Assembly: GCF_965200405.1 (NCBI RefSeq)
Contig: NZ_OZ241356.1
Span: forward strand, 3,038,001 to 3,102,000
DNA: 64,000 bases
Origin: Glacieibacterium sp965200405
GTDB taxonomy: Bacteria > Pseudomonadota > Alphaproteobacteria > Sphingomonadales > Sphingomonadaceae
Reading direction: 5' to 3'
Position numbers and translations under genes: made by a program. This document shows positions 42,469-50,056 of this stretch, piece after piece; within the stretch, counting starts at the first letter, position 1, and every line of letters begins with the position of its first letter. The notes beneath the pieces are model-generated. The model made no database searches and was not told the DNA's origin. It saw nothing but the letters and a program-made list of their open reading frames with translations.

Positions 42469-43433
42469 GCCGGCACGACGCGGCGACGGCGCAGCACCGT
42501 CCCGGTCAGGCCGAAGCCGGCGATCAGCTGCAGCCAGACACCGGGTTCGGGCACGGCGCCGATGCCGATCAGGTCGCCGATCCGCTCGGCCAGCGCGACC
42601 TGCACCGGCGCGGTCGGATGGGTGCCGTCGAAGCTGAAGAAGTGGCTGCAATCGGGCGGGAAACCACCAGCGAGTTGCGCCGGGATGCAGGGATGGACGA
42701 AATCCGTGTCGGCCGGCAGCCCAATGCTGGTCGGATCGGCGAGTATCTTGTCGAAGAAGCTGAAGAAGTCGAAGCGGTACAGCGATGCCGTCAGGAACGG
42801 CGATACCGCGTCAAGGCCGAGGTCGAGCTGGGCCTGCAGCGCGACGCCCTCCGGCTCCTGTGGGTTCGGCACCCCGGCGACCAGGATGCGCGTTGCCCCC
42901 GCCGCATTAAGTGCCTGCACCGCGCCGACGATATTATGCACGTAGAGCGCGCTGTAGTCCGCCACCGAAAGGCCGTAGGTGTCGCCGCTCTGGATAGCGT
43001 TGACGTCGTTATTGCCGAAGTTGATCACGTACAGCGCGTTCGGATCGACCGGCCGACCCAGCGACTGGTACACGCCAAGCTGTCCCGGCAGGCCGGGAAC
43101 GGTGAAGCCTTGCAGGACCGCATTCCCTGCCGCCCGCGCACCGCCGACCGCGAAATTCTTGCCGCCAAGCAGCGACGGCACGGTGTAGCTGCCCGTCAGC
43201 CGCTTCGAGATCAGGTCGGTATAATCAGGGCCGTTGGTGAAGCGCCCGTCGAAATAGCCGTATTGCGGCTGGGCAGTCTGGTGACCGGAGCCGATATAGG
43301 CGTTGCCCGCGTCGACCAGCGAATCCCCGAACACGTACAGCGCGTCGGGCCTGCCCCCCGGTGCTGCTGCCGCCGCCGTCGCCGTCAGCAACAACGCCAC
43401 GCCGAACCCAACACACCGACGACCCGCCAGCAT
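42465..43433 (-). CDS. secreted GDSL/SGNH esterase with PEP-CTERM sorting signal
   Basis: 322 residues from ATG 43433. Signal peptide (MLAGRRCVGFGVALLLTATAAAAA), block I YVFGDSLVDAGN (nucleophile Ser38), block II Gly in KNFAVGGARA, block III NFGNND and block V FDGTHPT (Asp and His), so the SGNH catalytic set is complete. The C-terminus is VPEPGVWLQLIAGFG, a hydrophobic helix and RRRR, i.e. a PEP-CTERM tripartite signal of the PEPxxW type processed by exosortase. It is predicted to be exported and sorted to the cell surface. The substrate (lipid ester or polysaccharide ester) is unknown; no exosortase gene lies in this window. Confidence 0.87.
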   Translation of the reverse strand: MLAGRRCVGFGVALLLTATAAAAAPGGRPDALYVFGDSLVDAGNAYIGSGHQTAQPQYGYFDGRFTNGPDYTDLISKRLTGSYTVPSLLGGKNFAVGGARAAGNAVLQGFTVPGLPGQLGVYQSLGRPVDPNALYVINFGNNDVNAIQSGDTYGLSVADYSALYVHNIVGAVQALNAAGATRILVAGVPNPQEPEGVALQAQLDLGLDAVSPFLTASLYRFDFFSFFDKILADPTSIGLPADTDFVHPCIPAQLAGGFPPDCSHFFSFDGTHPTAPVQVALAERIGDLIGIGAVPEPGVWLQLIAGFGLTGTVLRRRRVVPA

Positions 43434-43565
43434 CGCGACCCCCTGTGCAAAGCACCGGTCTTTGCCGGCAGCAGACACAGAGGTTAACAAAATCCACCGG
43501 CGATTCCCACAGAATTCCTCGCCCTCAGCCAACGAAATGGAGGGCGAGGCCCGCGCGTCGACATC

Positions 43566-44915
43566 CTACAGGATGAACTTCGACAGGTCGGTGTTCCGTG
43601 CGATCGCCCCGAGCTCGCGCTCGACATAGGCGGCGTCGATCACCACGACCTCGCCCGAACGCTCGTCGGCGTCGAAGCTGACCGATTCCAACAGCTTCTC
43701 CATGATAGTCTGCAACCGCCGGGCCCCGATGTTCTCGACCGCATCGTTGACCTCGGCAGCGATGCGCGCGATCGCCTTGATGCCGTCGGGACGTAGTTCG
43801 AGCTTGACCCCCTCGGTGCCGAGCAGCCCGGTGTACTGCCGGATCAGCGACGCCTCGGTGTCGGTCAGGATCGCCTCGAAATCCTCGCGCGTCAGGCCCT
43901 TCAGCTCGACCCGGATCGGCAGGCGGCCCTGAAGCTCGGGCAACAGGTCCGACGGCTTCGAGACGTGGAACGCCCCGGACGCGATGAACAGGATGTGGTC
44001 GGTCTTCACCGGGCCGTACTTGGTCGCGACCGTCGTCCCCTCGATCAGCGGCAGCAGATCGCGCTGCACGCCTTCACGCGACACCGAGCCGCCGCGCACG
44101 TCGCTGACTGCGATCTTGTCGATCTCGTCGAGGAAGACGATGCCGTTCTCCTCGGCCGAGCGCACCGCGTCGCGAGCGATGTCCTCATCGTCGAGGCGCT
44201 TGTCGCTCTCTTCGGCGACCAGGACCTCCCAGGCCGCTTCGACCGGCATCTTTCGACGCTTGGTCTTGCCGCCCATCGCCTTGCCGAGCATGTCGGACAG
44301 GTTGATCATGCCGACCTGTCCCGGCTGCATACCGGGCATCTCGAACGACTGGCCACCAGTGTCGGAAACCTCGATCTCGACCTCGCGGCCCTTGAGCGCA
44401 CCGGTGCGGAAACGCTCGCGGAACGCCAGCCGCGTCGCCTCGGAGGCGTCCTTGCCGACCAGCACGTCGAGCAGTCGCGCCTCGGCGGCTTCCTCGGCCT
44501 TCTCCTTCACCCCGGCGCGCTTCTGCTCGCGGATCAGGCGGATCGACTCCTCGACGAGGTCGCGGATGATCGAGTCGACGTCGCGCCCGACATAGCCGAC
44601 CTCGGTGAACTTGGTCGCCTCGATCTTGAGGAACGGTGCCTCCGCCAGCCGCGCCAGGCGGCGGCTGATCTCGGTCTTGCCGCAGCCCGTCGGCCCGATC
44701 ATCAGGATGTTCTTGGGGCTGACCTCGTCGCGCAGGTCCTCGCCCAACCGCTGCCGCCGCCAGCGATTGCGCAGCGCCACCGCCACGGCGCGCTTCGCAT
44801 CGCCCTGACCGACGATATAGCGATCGAGCGCGGCCACGACCTGGCGCGGGGTCAGATTCTCGGGCGTTGCGGCGGCAGTCTCGCCGCCTTCGATGACGTT
44901 CAGTACAGGGGTCAT
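43566..44915 (-). CDS. hslU: HslU ATPase subunit of the HslVU protease
   Basis: 449-residue AAA+ unfoldase. Motifs: YIVGQGDAKRAVAVALRNRWRR, Walker A LMIGPTGCGKTEISRRLA, the pore motif TKFTEVGYVGRDVDSIIRDL, the I-domain (about residues 110-240), Walker B GIVFLDEIDKIA and sensor 2 region IGARRLQTIMEKLLE. The C-terminal SKFIL tail docks into HslV. Its ATG overlaps the hslV stop, so subunits are made together. Confidence 0.97.
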   Translation of the reverse strand: MTPVLNVIEGGETAAATPENLTPRQVVAALDRYIVGQGDAKRAVAVALRNRWRRQRLGEDLRDEVSPKNILMIGPTGCGKTEISRRLARLAEAPFLKIEATKFTEVGYVGRDVDSIIRDLVEESIRLIREQKRAGVKEKAEEAAEARLLDVLVGKDASEATRLAFRERFRTGALKGREVEIEVSDTGGQSFEMPGMQPGQVGMINLSDMLGKAMGGKTKRRKMPVEAAWEVLVAEESDKRLDDEDIARDAVRSAEENGIVFLDEIDKIAVSDVRGGSVSREGVQRDLLPLIEGTTVATKYGPVKTDHILFIASGAFHVSKPSDLLPELQGRLPIRVELKGLTREDFEAILTDTEASLIRQYTGLLGTEGVKLELRPDGIKAIARIAAEVNDAVENIGARRLQTIMEKLLESVSFDADERSGEVVVIDAAYVERELGAIARNTDLSKFIL

Positions 44916-45460
44916 ATCGCGATACTCTCAAGCGTTACATTGCTGTTGGTATAGACGCAGACGTCGGCGGCGATCTGCATGGCACGCCGGGCGATCGCCT
45001 CGGCATCGTGGCTGGAGTCGGCCAGCGCCCGCGCTGCGGCGAGCGCGTAATTGCCGCCGGAGCCGATGGCGCAGATGCCGTTCTCCGGCTCCAGCACGTC
45101 GCCGGTGCCGGTCAGCACCAGCGTCACGTCCTTGTCGGCGACGATCATCATCGCCTCCAGCCGCCGCAAATAGCGGTCGGTCCGCCAGTCCTTCGCCAGC
45201 TCGACGGCGGCGCGGGTCAGCTGCCCGGGAAAACGCTCGAGCTTGGCCTCAAGCCGCTCGAACAGCGTGAAGGCATCCGCGGTCGCACCGGCGAACCCGC
45301 CGATCACCAGCCCCTCGGGGCCAAGCCGGCGGACCTTCTTGGCGTTCGACTTCATGACGGTCTGGCCCATCGTCACCTGGCCGTCCCCGGCGATGACGAC
45401 GTGCCCGTCCTTGCGCACCGACACGATCGTCGTGCCGTGCCAGTTGGTTGGATCACTCAT
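44912..45460 (-). CDS. hslV: HslV peptidase subunit of the HslVU protease
   Basis: 182-residue proteasome-like threonine peptidase. After a short propeptide (MSDPTNWHG) the mature N-terminus TTIVSVRKDGHVVIAGDGQVTMGQ carries the catalytic Thr. Later motifs are GFAGATADAFTLFERLE, GTGDVLEPENGICAIGSGGNYALAAARAL and VYTNSNVTLESI. First gene of hslVU. A heat-shock-type promoter candidate lies at 45498-45529. Confidence 0.96.
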   Translation of the reverse strand: MSDPTNWHGTTIVSVRKDGHVVIAGDGQVTMGQTVMKSNAKKVRRLGPEGLVIGGFAGATADAFTLFERLEAKLERFPGQLTRAAVELAKDWRTDRYLRRLEAMMIVADKDVTLVLTGTGDVLEPENGICAIGSGGNYALAAARALADSSHDAEAIARRAMQIAADVCVYTNSNVTLESIAI

Positions 45461-45497
45461 GGGTGTGTTGGTCTTTCAAAGGCTCACTTTGCTGGAG

Positions 45498-45529
45498 CCG
45501 ATGTAGGAATGGCACCGCGCGGCGTTAAG
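45498..45529 (-). promoter_or_regulatory. candidate RpoH (sigma-32) promoter of hslVU
   Basis: On the minus strand CTTA (45526-45529), 18 bases, then CCTACATCGG (45498-45507). The alphaproteobacterial RpoH consensus is about CTTG-N17/18-CYTATNTNNG, so each half has one mismatch. It lies about 40 bases upstream of the hslV ATG, where a heat-shock promoter is expected. Confidence 0.35.
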
Positions 45530-45551
45530 GGGAGGCGCGGCGCGGTCGCTC

Positions 45552-46448
45552 TCAGGTCGACAACGAGTTCCGAAGTCGGCTCGACGATGTCGTGGCCTTG
45601 AAAAGGCCGAACGCACACAGCACCGCCAGGAAGGCGAAAACGCTGCCCTCCGGCCCAATGGGTCCCCCCGTAATCCATAAGGATCCGGTCGGCCTGAAGT
45701 CGAACAGGTGACCTTGATCGAGGTAGCCACTGCCGGCAGCCCCGAACAACGGCGCGCTCGCCCAGTTCCAACCGGTGTGATAGCCGATCGACCACCAAAT
45801 CGAGCCGGTTCGGTAGACGGCATAGGCAAGAAGTGCGCCCTGCACGAACAGGCGCAGGAGCCACAGCCAGCTCACCCCGGGATTGACGAGGTGCAGGACC
45901 GAAAACATCAGGCCGGAAACCACGATGGCCCCGCGCCAACCGATCAGGCTCTGCGCGACGAGCAGGATAGCCACACGGCCATATAGCTCCTCGCCCGCAG
46001 CGCCGATAAAGTCGAACACTAGCCAGCCCGATCCATACACGGCTGCCGATGTCGCCGTTTGTGCCGAAGCGGCCACGGTCGCGCTCCCGCTCGCTATGAT
46101 CGCCAGGATCGTGGCGATCATCACCATCAGCCTGATCGCCAGACCGGCAAATGTCAGTGGCACAGGTCGTGGACCCATCAACGGAAAGCCGCGCCACGGC
46201 CGGCCCAGGATTGCGATAACGCCCGCTACGACCAGCAGGTCGAGCGCAAGGCGGACAAGCATGAGCGAGGCATAAGGGAGCAACCCCATCTCGCCGTGTG
46301 AGACCATGTGCAGGCCGAACGCCGTGGCGAACAAGGCGTAGCCCGCAGACTCGATCTGATCGATCGCGAAATAGGCTGCGACCAAAAACAGCGCTCCCAG
46401 CAGGCCACGGATGAGGCCAGGGCCTGCAGCGGGATGTTCGTCGATCAT
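45552..46448 (-). CDS. CPBP-family intramembrane metalloprotease
   Basis: 298 residues from ATG 46448; a GTG four codons upstream is an alternative. About eight membrane helices. The three CPBP (Abi/CAAX protease-bacteriocin-processing) motifs are clear: FIGAAGEELYGRVAILL (EExxxR), VSGLMFSVLHL (FxxxH) and SIGYHTGWNWASA (HxxxN-like). These enzymes are Rce1-like membrane proteases; their bacterial substrates are mostly unknown. It is divergent from hisB and upstream of hslVU on the same strand. Confidence 0.88.
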   Translation of the reverse strand: MIDEHPAAGPGLIRGLLGALFLVAAYFAIDQIESAGYALFATAFGLHMVSHGEMGLLPYASLMLVRLALDLLVVAGVIAILGRPWRGFPLMGPRPVPLTFAGLAIRLMVMIATILAIIASGSATVAASAQTATSAAVYGSGWLVFDFIGAAGEELYGRVAILLVAQSLIGWRGAIVVSGLMFSVLHLVNPGVSWLWLLRLFVQGALLAYAVYRTGSIWWSIGYHTGWNWASAPLFGAAGSGYLDQGHLFDFRPTGSLWITGGPIGPEGSVFAFLAVLCAFGLFKATTSSSRLRNSLST

Positions 46449-46623
46449 GCAGCCGTTCACCTGATTGAGTTTCTGCAGCTAAACCGAATAGCGTCCAACG
46501 TTTCCGACAGCCGTTTGTCTTGTGACGCCAGCGGTCTCGACCCGCGTTGGAACCCGCCCGACGCGTCCCGATCCACCGTGCGCCTTGCCCCCTGCCCCCC
46601 CATGGTCTAGCGCGGGACGCATC

Positions 46624-47232
46624 ATGCGCACCGCGACCATCTCCCGCCACACCAACGAAACCCGCATCGACGTGAGCGTCGATCTGGATGGCACGGGAGT
46701 GTATCAGGTCGATACCGGCATCGGCTTTCTCGACCATATGCTGGAGCAGCTGTCGCGCCACTCGCTGATCGACCTGACGTTGCACTGCGACGGCGACCTG
46801 CACATCGACGCGCACCACACGACCGAGGACAGCGGCATCGCGATCGGTACTGCCGTCGCCAAGGCGCTCGGCGACCGGCGCGGCATCACGCGCTACGGCC
46901 ATGCCTATATCCCGATGGACGAGACGCTGACCCGCGTCAGCCTCGACATCTCCGGCCGGCCCTATCTCGTCTGGAAGACGGCGTTCAGCCAGCCGCGTCT
47001 CGGCGAGATGGACACCGAGCTGTTCAAGGAATGGTTCGGCGCCTTCTCGGGCGCGGCCGGCATCACGCTGCACGTCGAGACGCTTTACGGCGTGAACAAC
47101 CACCACATCGTCGAGAGCTGCTTCAAGGGCCTGGCCAAGGCGCTGCGGGCGGCGATCACGCTCGACCCGCGCAAGCTCGACGCGATCCCTTCGACCAAGG
47201 GCACGCTGGGCGGACCGGTGACCGATGTCTAA
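46624..47232 (+). CDS. hisB: imidazoleglycerol-phosphate dehydratase
   Basis: 202-residue monofunctional IGP dehydratase (sixth step of histidine synthesis). ATG 46624 (MRTATISRHTNETRIDVSVDL) fits the family; upstream codons are proline-rich and unconserved. Mn-binding motifs are IGFLDHMLEQLSRHSLIDL, DAHHTTEDSGIAIG and ETLYGVNNHHIVESCFKGLAKALR. It opens the hisBHAFE cluster. Confidence 0.97.
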   Translation: MRTATISRHTNETRIDVSVDLDGTGVYQVDTGIGFLDHMLEQLSRHSLIDLTLHCDGDLHIDAHHTTEDSGIAIGTAVAKALGDRRGITRYGHAYIPMDETLTRVSLDISGRPYLVWKTAFSQPRLGEMDTELFKEWFGAFSGAAGITLHVETLYGVNNHHIVESCFKGLAKALRAAITLDPRKLDAIPSTKGTLGGPVTDV

Positions 47233-47255
47233 GGCCGTTCGGCGAAGGCCGGCCC

Positions 47256-47870
47256 ATGACTAGCGTCGCCATCGTCGACTATGGCGCCGGCAACATCCGC
47301 TCGGCGGCGAAAGCGCTTGAGGCTGCAGGCGCGGCGCGGGTAATCGTTACCAGCGACCCGGACGAAATCGCCGCCGCCGACCGCATCGTCCTGCCCGGCG
47401 TCGGCGCGTTCGCCCAGTGTGTCGCCGCGCTCAGGGGCACCCCGGGTGTGGTCGACGCGCTGGAGGAAGCGGTGCTGGAGCGCGGCAAGCCGTTCCTCGG
47501 TATTTGCGTCGGCATGCAGTTGCTGGCGACCACCGGCCACGAGCACGGCGAGCATGCCGGTCTCGGCTGGATCGACGGCGACGTGGTGCGGCTCGAGCCC
47601 GGTGTCGACGGCCTCAAGGTGCCGCACATCGGCTGGAACGACGTCGCCGCCGGTGGCGAGCGGCCGGGTCTCCCGGTGCTCGGCAGCGCATATTTCGTCC
47701 ACAGCTACCACTTCGCCGCCGCCGATCCCGCGAGCGTGTTGGCAACGACCGATTATGGGCAGGAGATCGCCGCGGTGATCGCTCGCGACAACATCACCGG
47801 CGTGCAATTTCATCCTGAAAAGAGCCAGACTTATGGCCTTGATTTCCTCCGGGGCTGGTTGAGCACATGA
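47256..47870 (+). CDS. hisH: imidazole glycerol phosphate synthase amidotransferase HisH
   Basis: 204-residue glutaminase subunit that feeds ammonia to HisF. ATG 47256 (MTSVAIVDYGAGNIRSAAKAL). The nucleophile is Cys in FLGICVGMQLLATTG and the His-Glu pair lies in GVQFHPEKSQTYGL. Its stop overlaps hisA's ATG. Confidence 0.96.
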   Translation: MTSVAIVDYGAGNIRSAAKALEAAGAARVIVTSDPDEIAAADRIVLPGVGAFAQCVAALRGTPGVVDALEEAVLERGKPFLGICVGMQLLATTGHEHGEHAGLGWIDGDVVRLEPGVDGLKVPHIGWNDVAAGGERPGLPVLGSAYFVHSYHFAAADPASVLATTDYGQEIAAVIARDNITGVQFHPEKSQTYGLDFLRGWLST

Positions 47871-48595
47871 CCTTCACAATCTATCCCGCGATCGACCTCA
47901 AGGGTGGCCGCGTCGTCCGCCTCGCCGAAGGCGACATGGCGCGCGCCACGATCTATGGCGACGATCCCGCCGCGCAGGCCGCTGCCTTTGCCGAGGCCGG
48001 GGCGACCGCGCTCCATGTCGTCGACCTCGATGCCGCGTTCGCAGGCTCCAGCGTCAACGGCGATGCGGTCGAGCGGATCGTCGCGGCGTTTCCCGGCAAG
48101 GTCCAGATGGGCGGCGGCATCCGCAGCCGCGCTGCCCTCGACGCCTGGCTGGCCCGCGGCGTCCACCGCGTCGTGCTGGGGACGGCAGCGCTTGCCGACC
48201 CGAACTTCGTCGTCTCGGCCGCCAAGGCCAATCCGGGACGCATCGTCGTCGCGGTCGATGCCAAGGGCGGCATGGTGGCGACGCGCGGCTGGGCGGAGAT
48301 CTCGACCGTGCCTGTCGCCGAGCTTGCCAAGCGCTTCGAGGGCGTCGGCATCGCGGCGGTGTTGTTCACAGATGTCGGCCGCGACGGGATGCTGAAGGGC
48401 GTCAACCTGGAGGCGACGTTGGCGCTGGCACAAAGCGTCTCGATTCCGGTGCTGGCGAGCGGCGGCGTCGCCGGGCCGCAGGACATCGACGACCTTCGTG
48501 TCCACATGAAGGACGGCATCGAGGGCGTCATCGTCGGACGCGCGATCTACGACGGGCGGCTCGACCTTGGCGACGCGCTGCGCCGCGCGGCCTGA
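47867..48595 (+). CDS. hisA: phosphoribosylformimino-AICAR isomerase HisA
   Basis: 242-residue half-barrel-duplicated TIM-barrel isomerase. The start FTIYPAIDLKGGRVVRLAEGD carries the catalytic Asp; GGGIRSRAALDAWLARGVHRVVLGTAAL and FTDVGRDGMLKGVNL carry the phosphate sites and second Asp. ATG 47867 overlaps the hisH stop (ATGA). Confidence 0.97.
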   Translation: MTFTIYPAIDLKGGRVVRLAEGDMARATIYGDDPAAQAAAFAEAGATALHVVDLDAAFAGSSVNGDAVERIVAAFPGKVQMGGGIRSRAALDAWLARGVHRVVLGTAALADPNFVVSAAKANPGRIVVAVDAKGGMVATRGWAEISTVPVAELAKRFEGVGIAAVLFTDVGRDGMLKGVNLEATLALAQSVSIPVLASGGVAGPQDIDDLRVHMKDGIEGVIVGRAIYDGRLDLGDALRRAA

Positions 48596-48602
48596 CCCGG
48601 CG

Positions 48603-49364
48603 GTGCTGAGCGTTCGCATCATCCCGTGCCTCGACGTTGCCGGTGGCCGCGTCGTCAAGGGCGTCAACTTTGTCGCGCTGCGCGATGCCGGCGATCCGGT
48701 CGAGGCGGCACGCGCCTATGACGCGGCGGGTGCGGACGAACTGGTTTTCCTCGATATCGGCGCGAGCCACGAAGGGCGCGACACCATCCTCGATGTCGTG
48801 CGGCGGACGGCGGATGCCTGTTTCATGCCGTTGACCGTCGGTGGCGGCGTGCGATCGGTCGCCGATGCGCGGGCGTTGCTGCTCGCCGGGGCGGACAAGG
48901 TCGCAGTCAACTCGGCTGCCGTCTCCGATCCGTCGTTGATTGACGCATTGGCGAAGCAGTTCGGCGAACAGTGCGTCGTGGTCGCGGTCGATGCCAAGGC
49001 GGTCGAGCCGGGGCGGTGGGAGATCTTCACCCACGGCGGGCGACGGGCCACAGGCATCGACGCCATCACCTTCGCGCGGGAGGCAGCGGACCGCGGCGCG
49101 GGTGAGATCCTGCTGACCAGCATGGACCGTGACGGTACTCGCTCCGGCTATGACCTGGCGTTGACCCGGGCAATCGCGGACGCAGTGCCGGTCCCGGTGA
49201 TCGCCAGCGGCGGCGTCGGCGGGCTCGACGACCTGGTCGCGGGAGTGCTCGAAGGCCATGCCTCCGCCGTGCTGGCAGCGTCGATCTTCCACTTCGGCGA
49301 GGCAAGCATCGCCCAGGCTCGGGCGACGATGTCGGCGGCGGGAATACGGGTGCGATCGGTCTGA
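48603..49364 (+). CDS. hisF: imidazole glycerol phosphate synthase cyclase HisF
   Basis: 253-residue cyclase subunit partnering HisH. The start is GTG 48603 (MLSVRIIPCLDVAGGRVVKGVNF), which gives the standard length; the catalytic Asp residues are in PCLDV and in LLTSMDRDGTRSGYDL. It starts seven bases after hisA. Confidence 0.97.
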   Translation: MLSVRIIPCLDVAGGRVVKGVNFVALRDAGDPVEAARAYDAAGADELVFLDIGASHEGRDTILDVVRRTADACFMPLTVGGGVRSVADARALLLAGADKVAVNSAAVSDPSLIDALAKQFGEQCVVVAVDAKAVEPGRWEIFTHGGRRATGIDAITFAREAADRGAGEILLTSMDRDGTRSGYDLALTRAIADAVPVPVIASGGVGGLDDLVAGVLEGHASAVLAASIFHFGEASIAQARATMSAAGIRVRSV

Positions 49365-49678
49365 TGGACAGTTTCGACAAGCTCTACGGCGCGATCGTCG
49401 CCAAGCGGCTCGGGGACCCCGAGACCTCATATGTCGCGCGCCTGACCGGCAAGGGCCGGGGCAAGATCGCGCAGAAGGTCGGCGAAGAAGCCGTCGAAGT
49501 CGTCATTGCGGCAATTCAGGACGACCGGGCCGCAACGGTGTCGGAGGCCGCGGACCTGATGTTCCATCTCGGCGTGTTGCTGGCCGACATTGGCGCGAAC
49601 TTCGATGATGTCCGTGCCGAGCTCGACCGGCGCGAAGGTGTCTCGGGGCTGGCGGAAAAGGCTGGAAGGAAGGGCTGA
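49364..49678 (+). CDS. hisE: phosphoribosyl-ATP pyrophosphatase HisE
   Basis: 104-residue all-alpha pyrophosphohydrolase (second step of histidine synthesis). Motifs: SYVARLTGKGRGKIAQKVGEEAVEVVIAA and EAADLMFHLGVLLADIG, the metal-binding E/D clusters of MazG-like folds. The ATG shares one base with the hisF stop (TGATG). hisI is not in the window. Confidence 0.96.
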   Translation: MDSFDKLYGAIVAKRLGDPETSYVARLTGKGRGKIAQKVGEEAVEVVIAAIQDDRAATVSEAADLMFHLGVLLADIGANFDDVRAELDRREGVSGLAEKAGRKG

Positions 49679-49681
49679 GCG

Positions 49682-50056
49682 ATGCCGGTGTCTGCAACAG
49701 GCCCATACGATCAGGGCAACATCTTCGCGAAGATCCTGCGCGGCGAAATCCCCTGCAACAAGGTCTTCGAGGACGACTTTGCCCTCGCCTTCCACGACAT
49801 CGCCCCGCAGGCGCCGGTGCATGTGCTGGTCATTCCAAAAGGCCCCTATGTCTCCTGGGCCGACTTCAGCGCCACCGCCACCGACGCCGAGATCGGCGGG
49901 TTCGTCCGCGCCGTCGGGCAAGTCGCGCGTGACTTGGGCCTCGAGGAACCCGGCTATCGCCTGCTCGCCAACACCGGGGTCCACGGTAATCAGGTAGTCC
50001 CGCACCTCCACGTCCACATCTTCGGTGGCCGGCAGTTCGGCGCGATGCTGAGCTAG
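49682..50056 (+). CDS. HIT-family (HinT-like) nucleotide-binding hydrolase
   Basis: 124 residues from ATG 49682, three bases after hisE. The Hint pattern is full-length: NIFAKILRGEIPCNKVFEDDFALAFHDIAPQAPVHVLVIPKGPYVSW and the histidine triad VPHLHVHIFGG. HinT enzymes hydrolyse nucleoside phosphoramidates. The hisE-hinT linkage is common in alphaproteobacteria. Its end overlaps the convergent asmA-like gene by four bases. Confidence 0.94.
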   Translation: MPVSATGPYDQGNIFAKILRGEIPCNKVFEDDFALAFHDIAPQAPVHVLVIPKGPYVSWADFSATATDAEIGGFVRAVGQVARDLGLEEPGYRLLANTGVHGNQVVPHLHVHIFGGRQFGAMLS

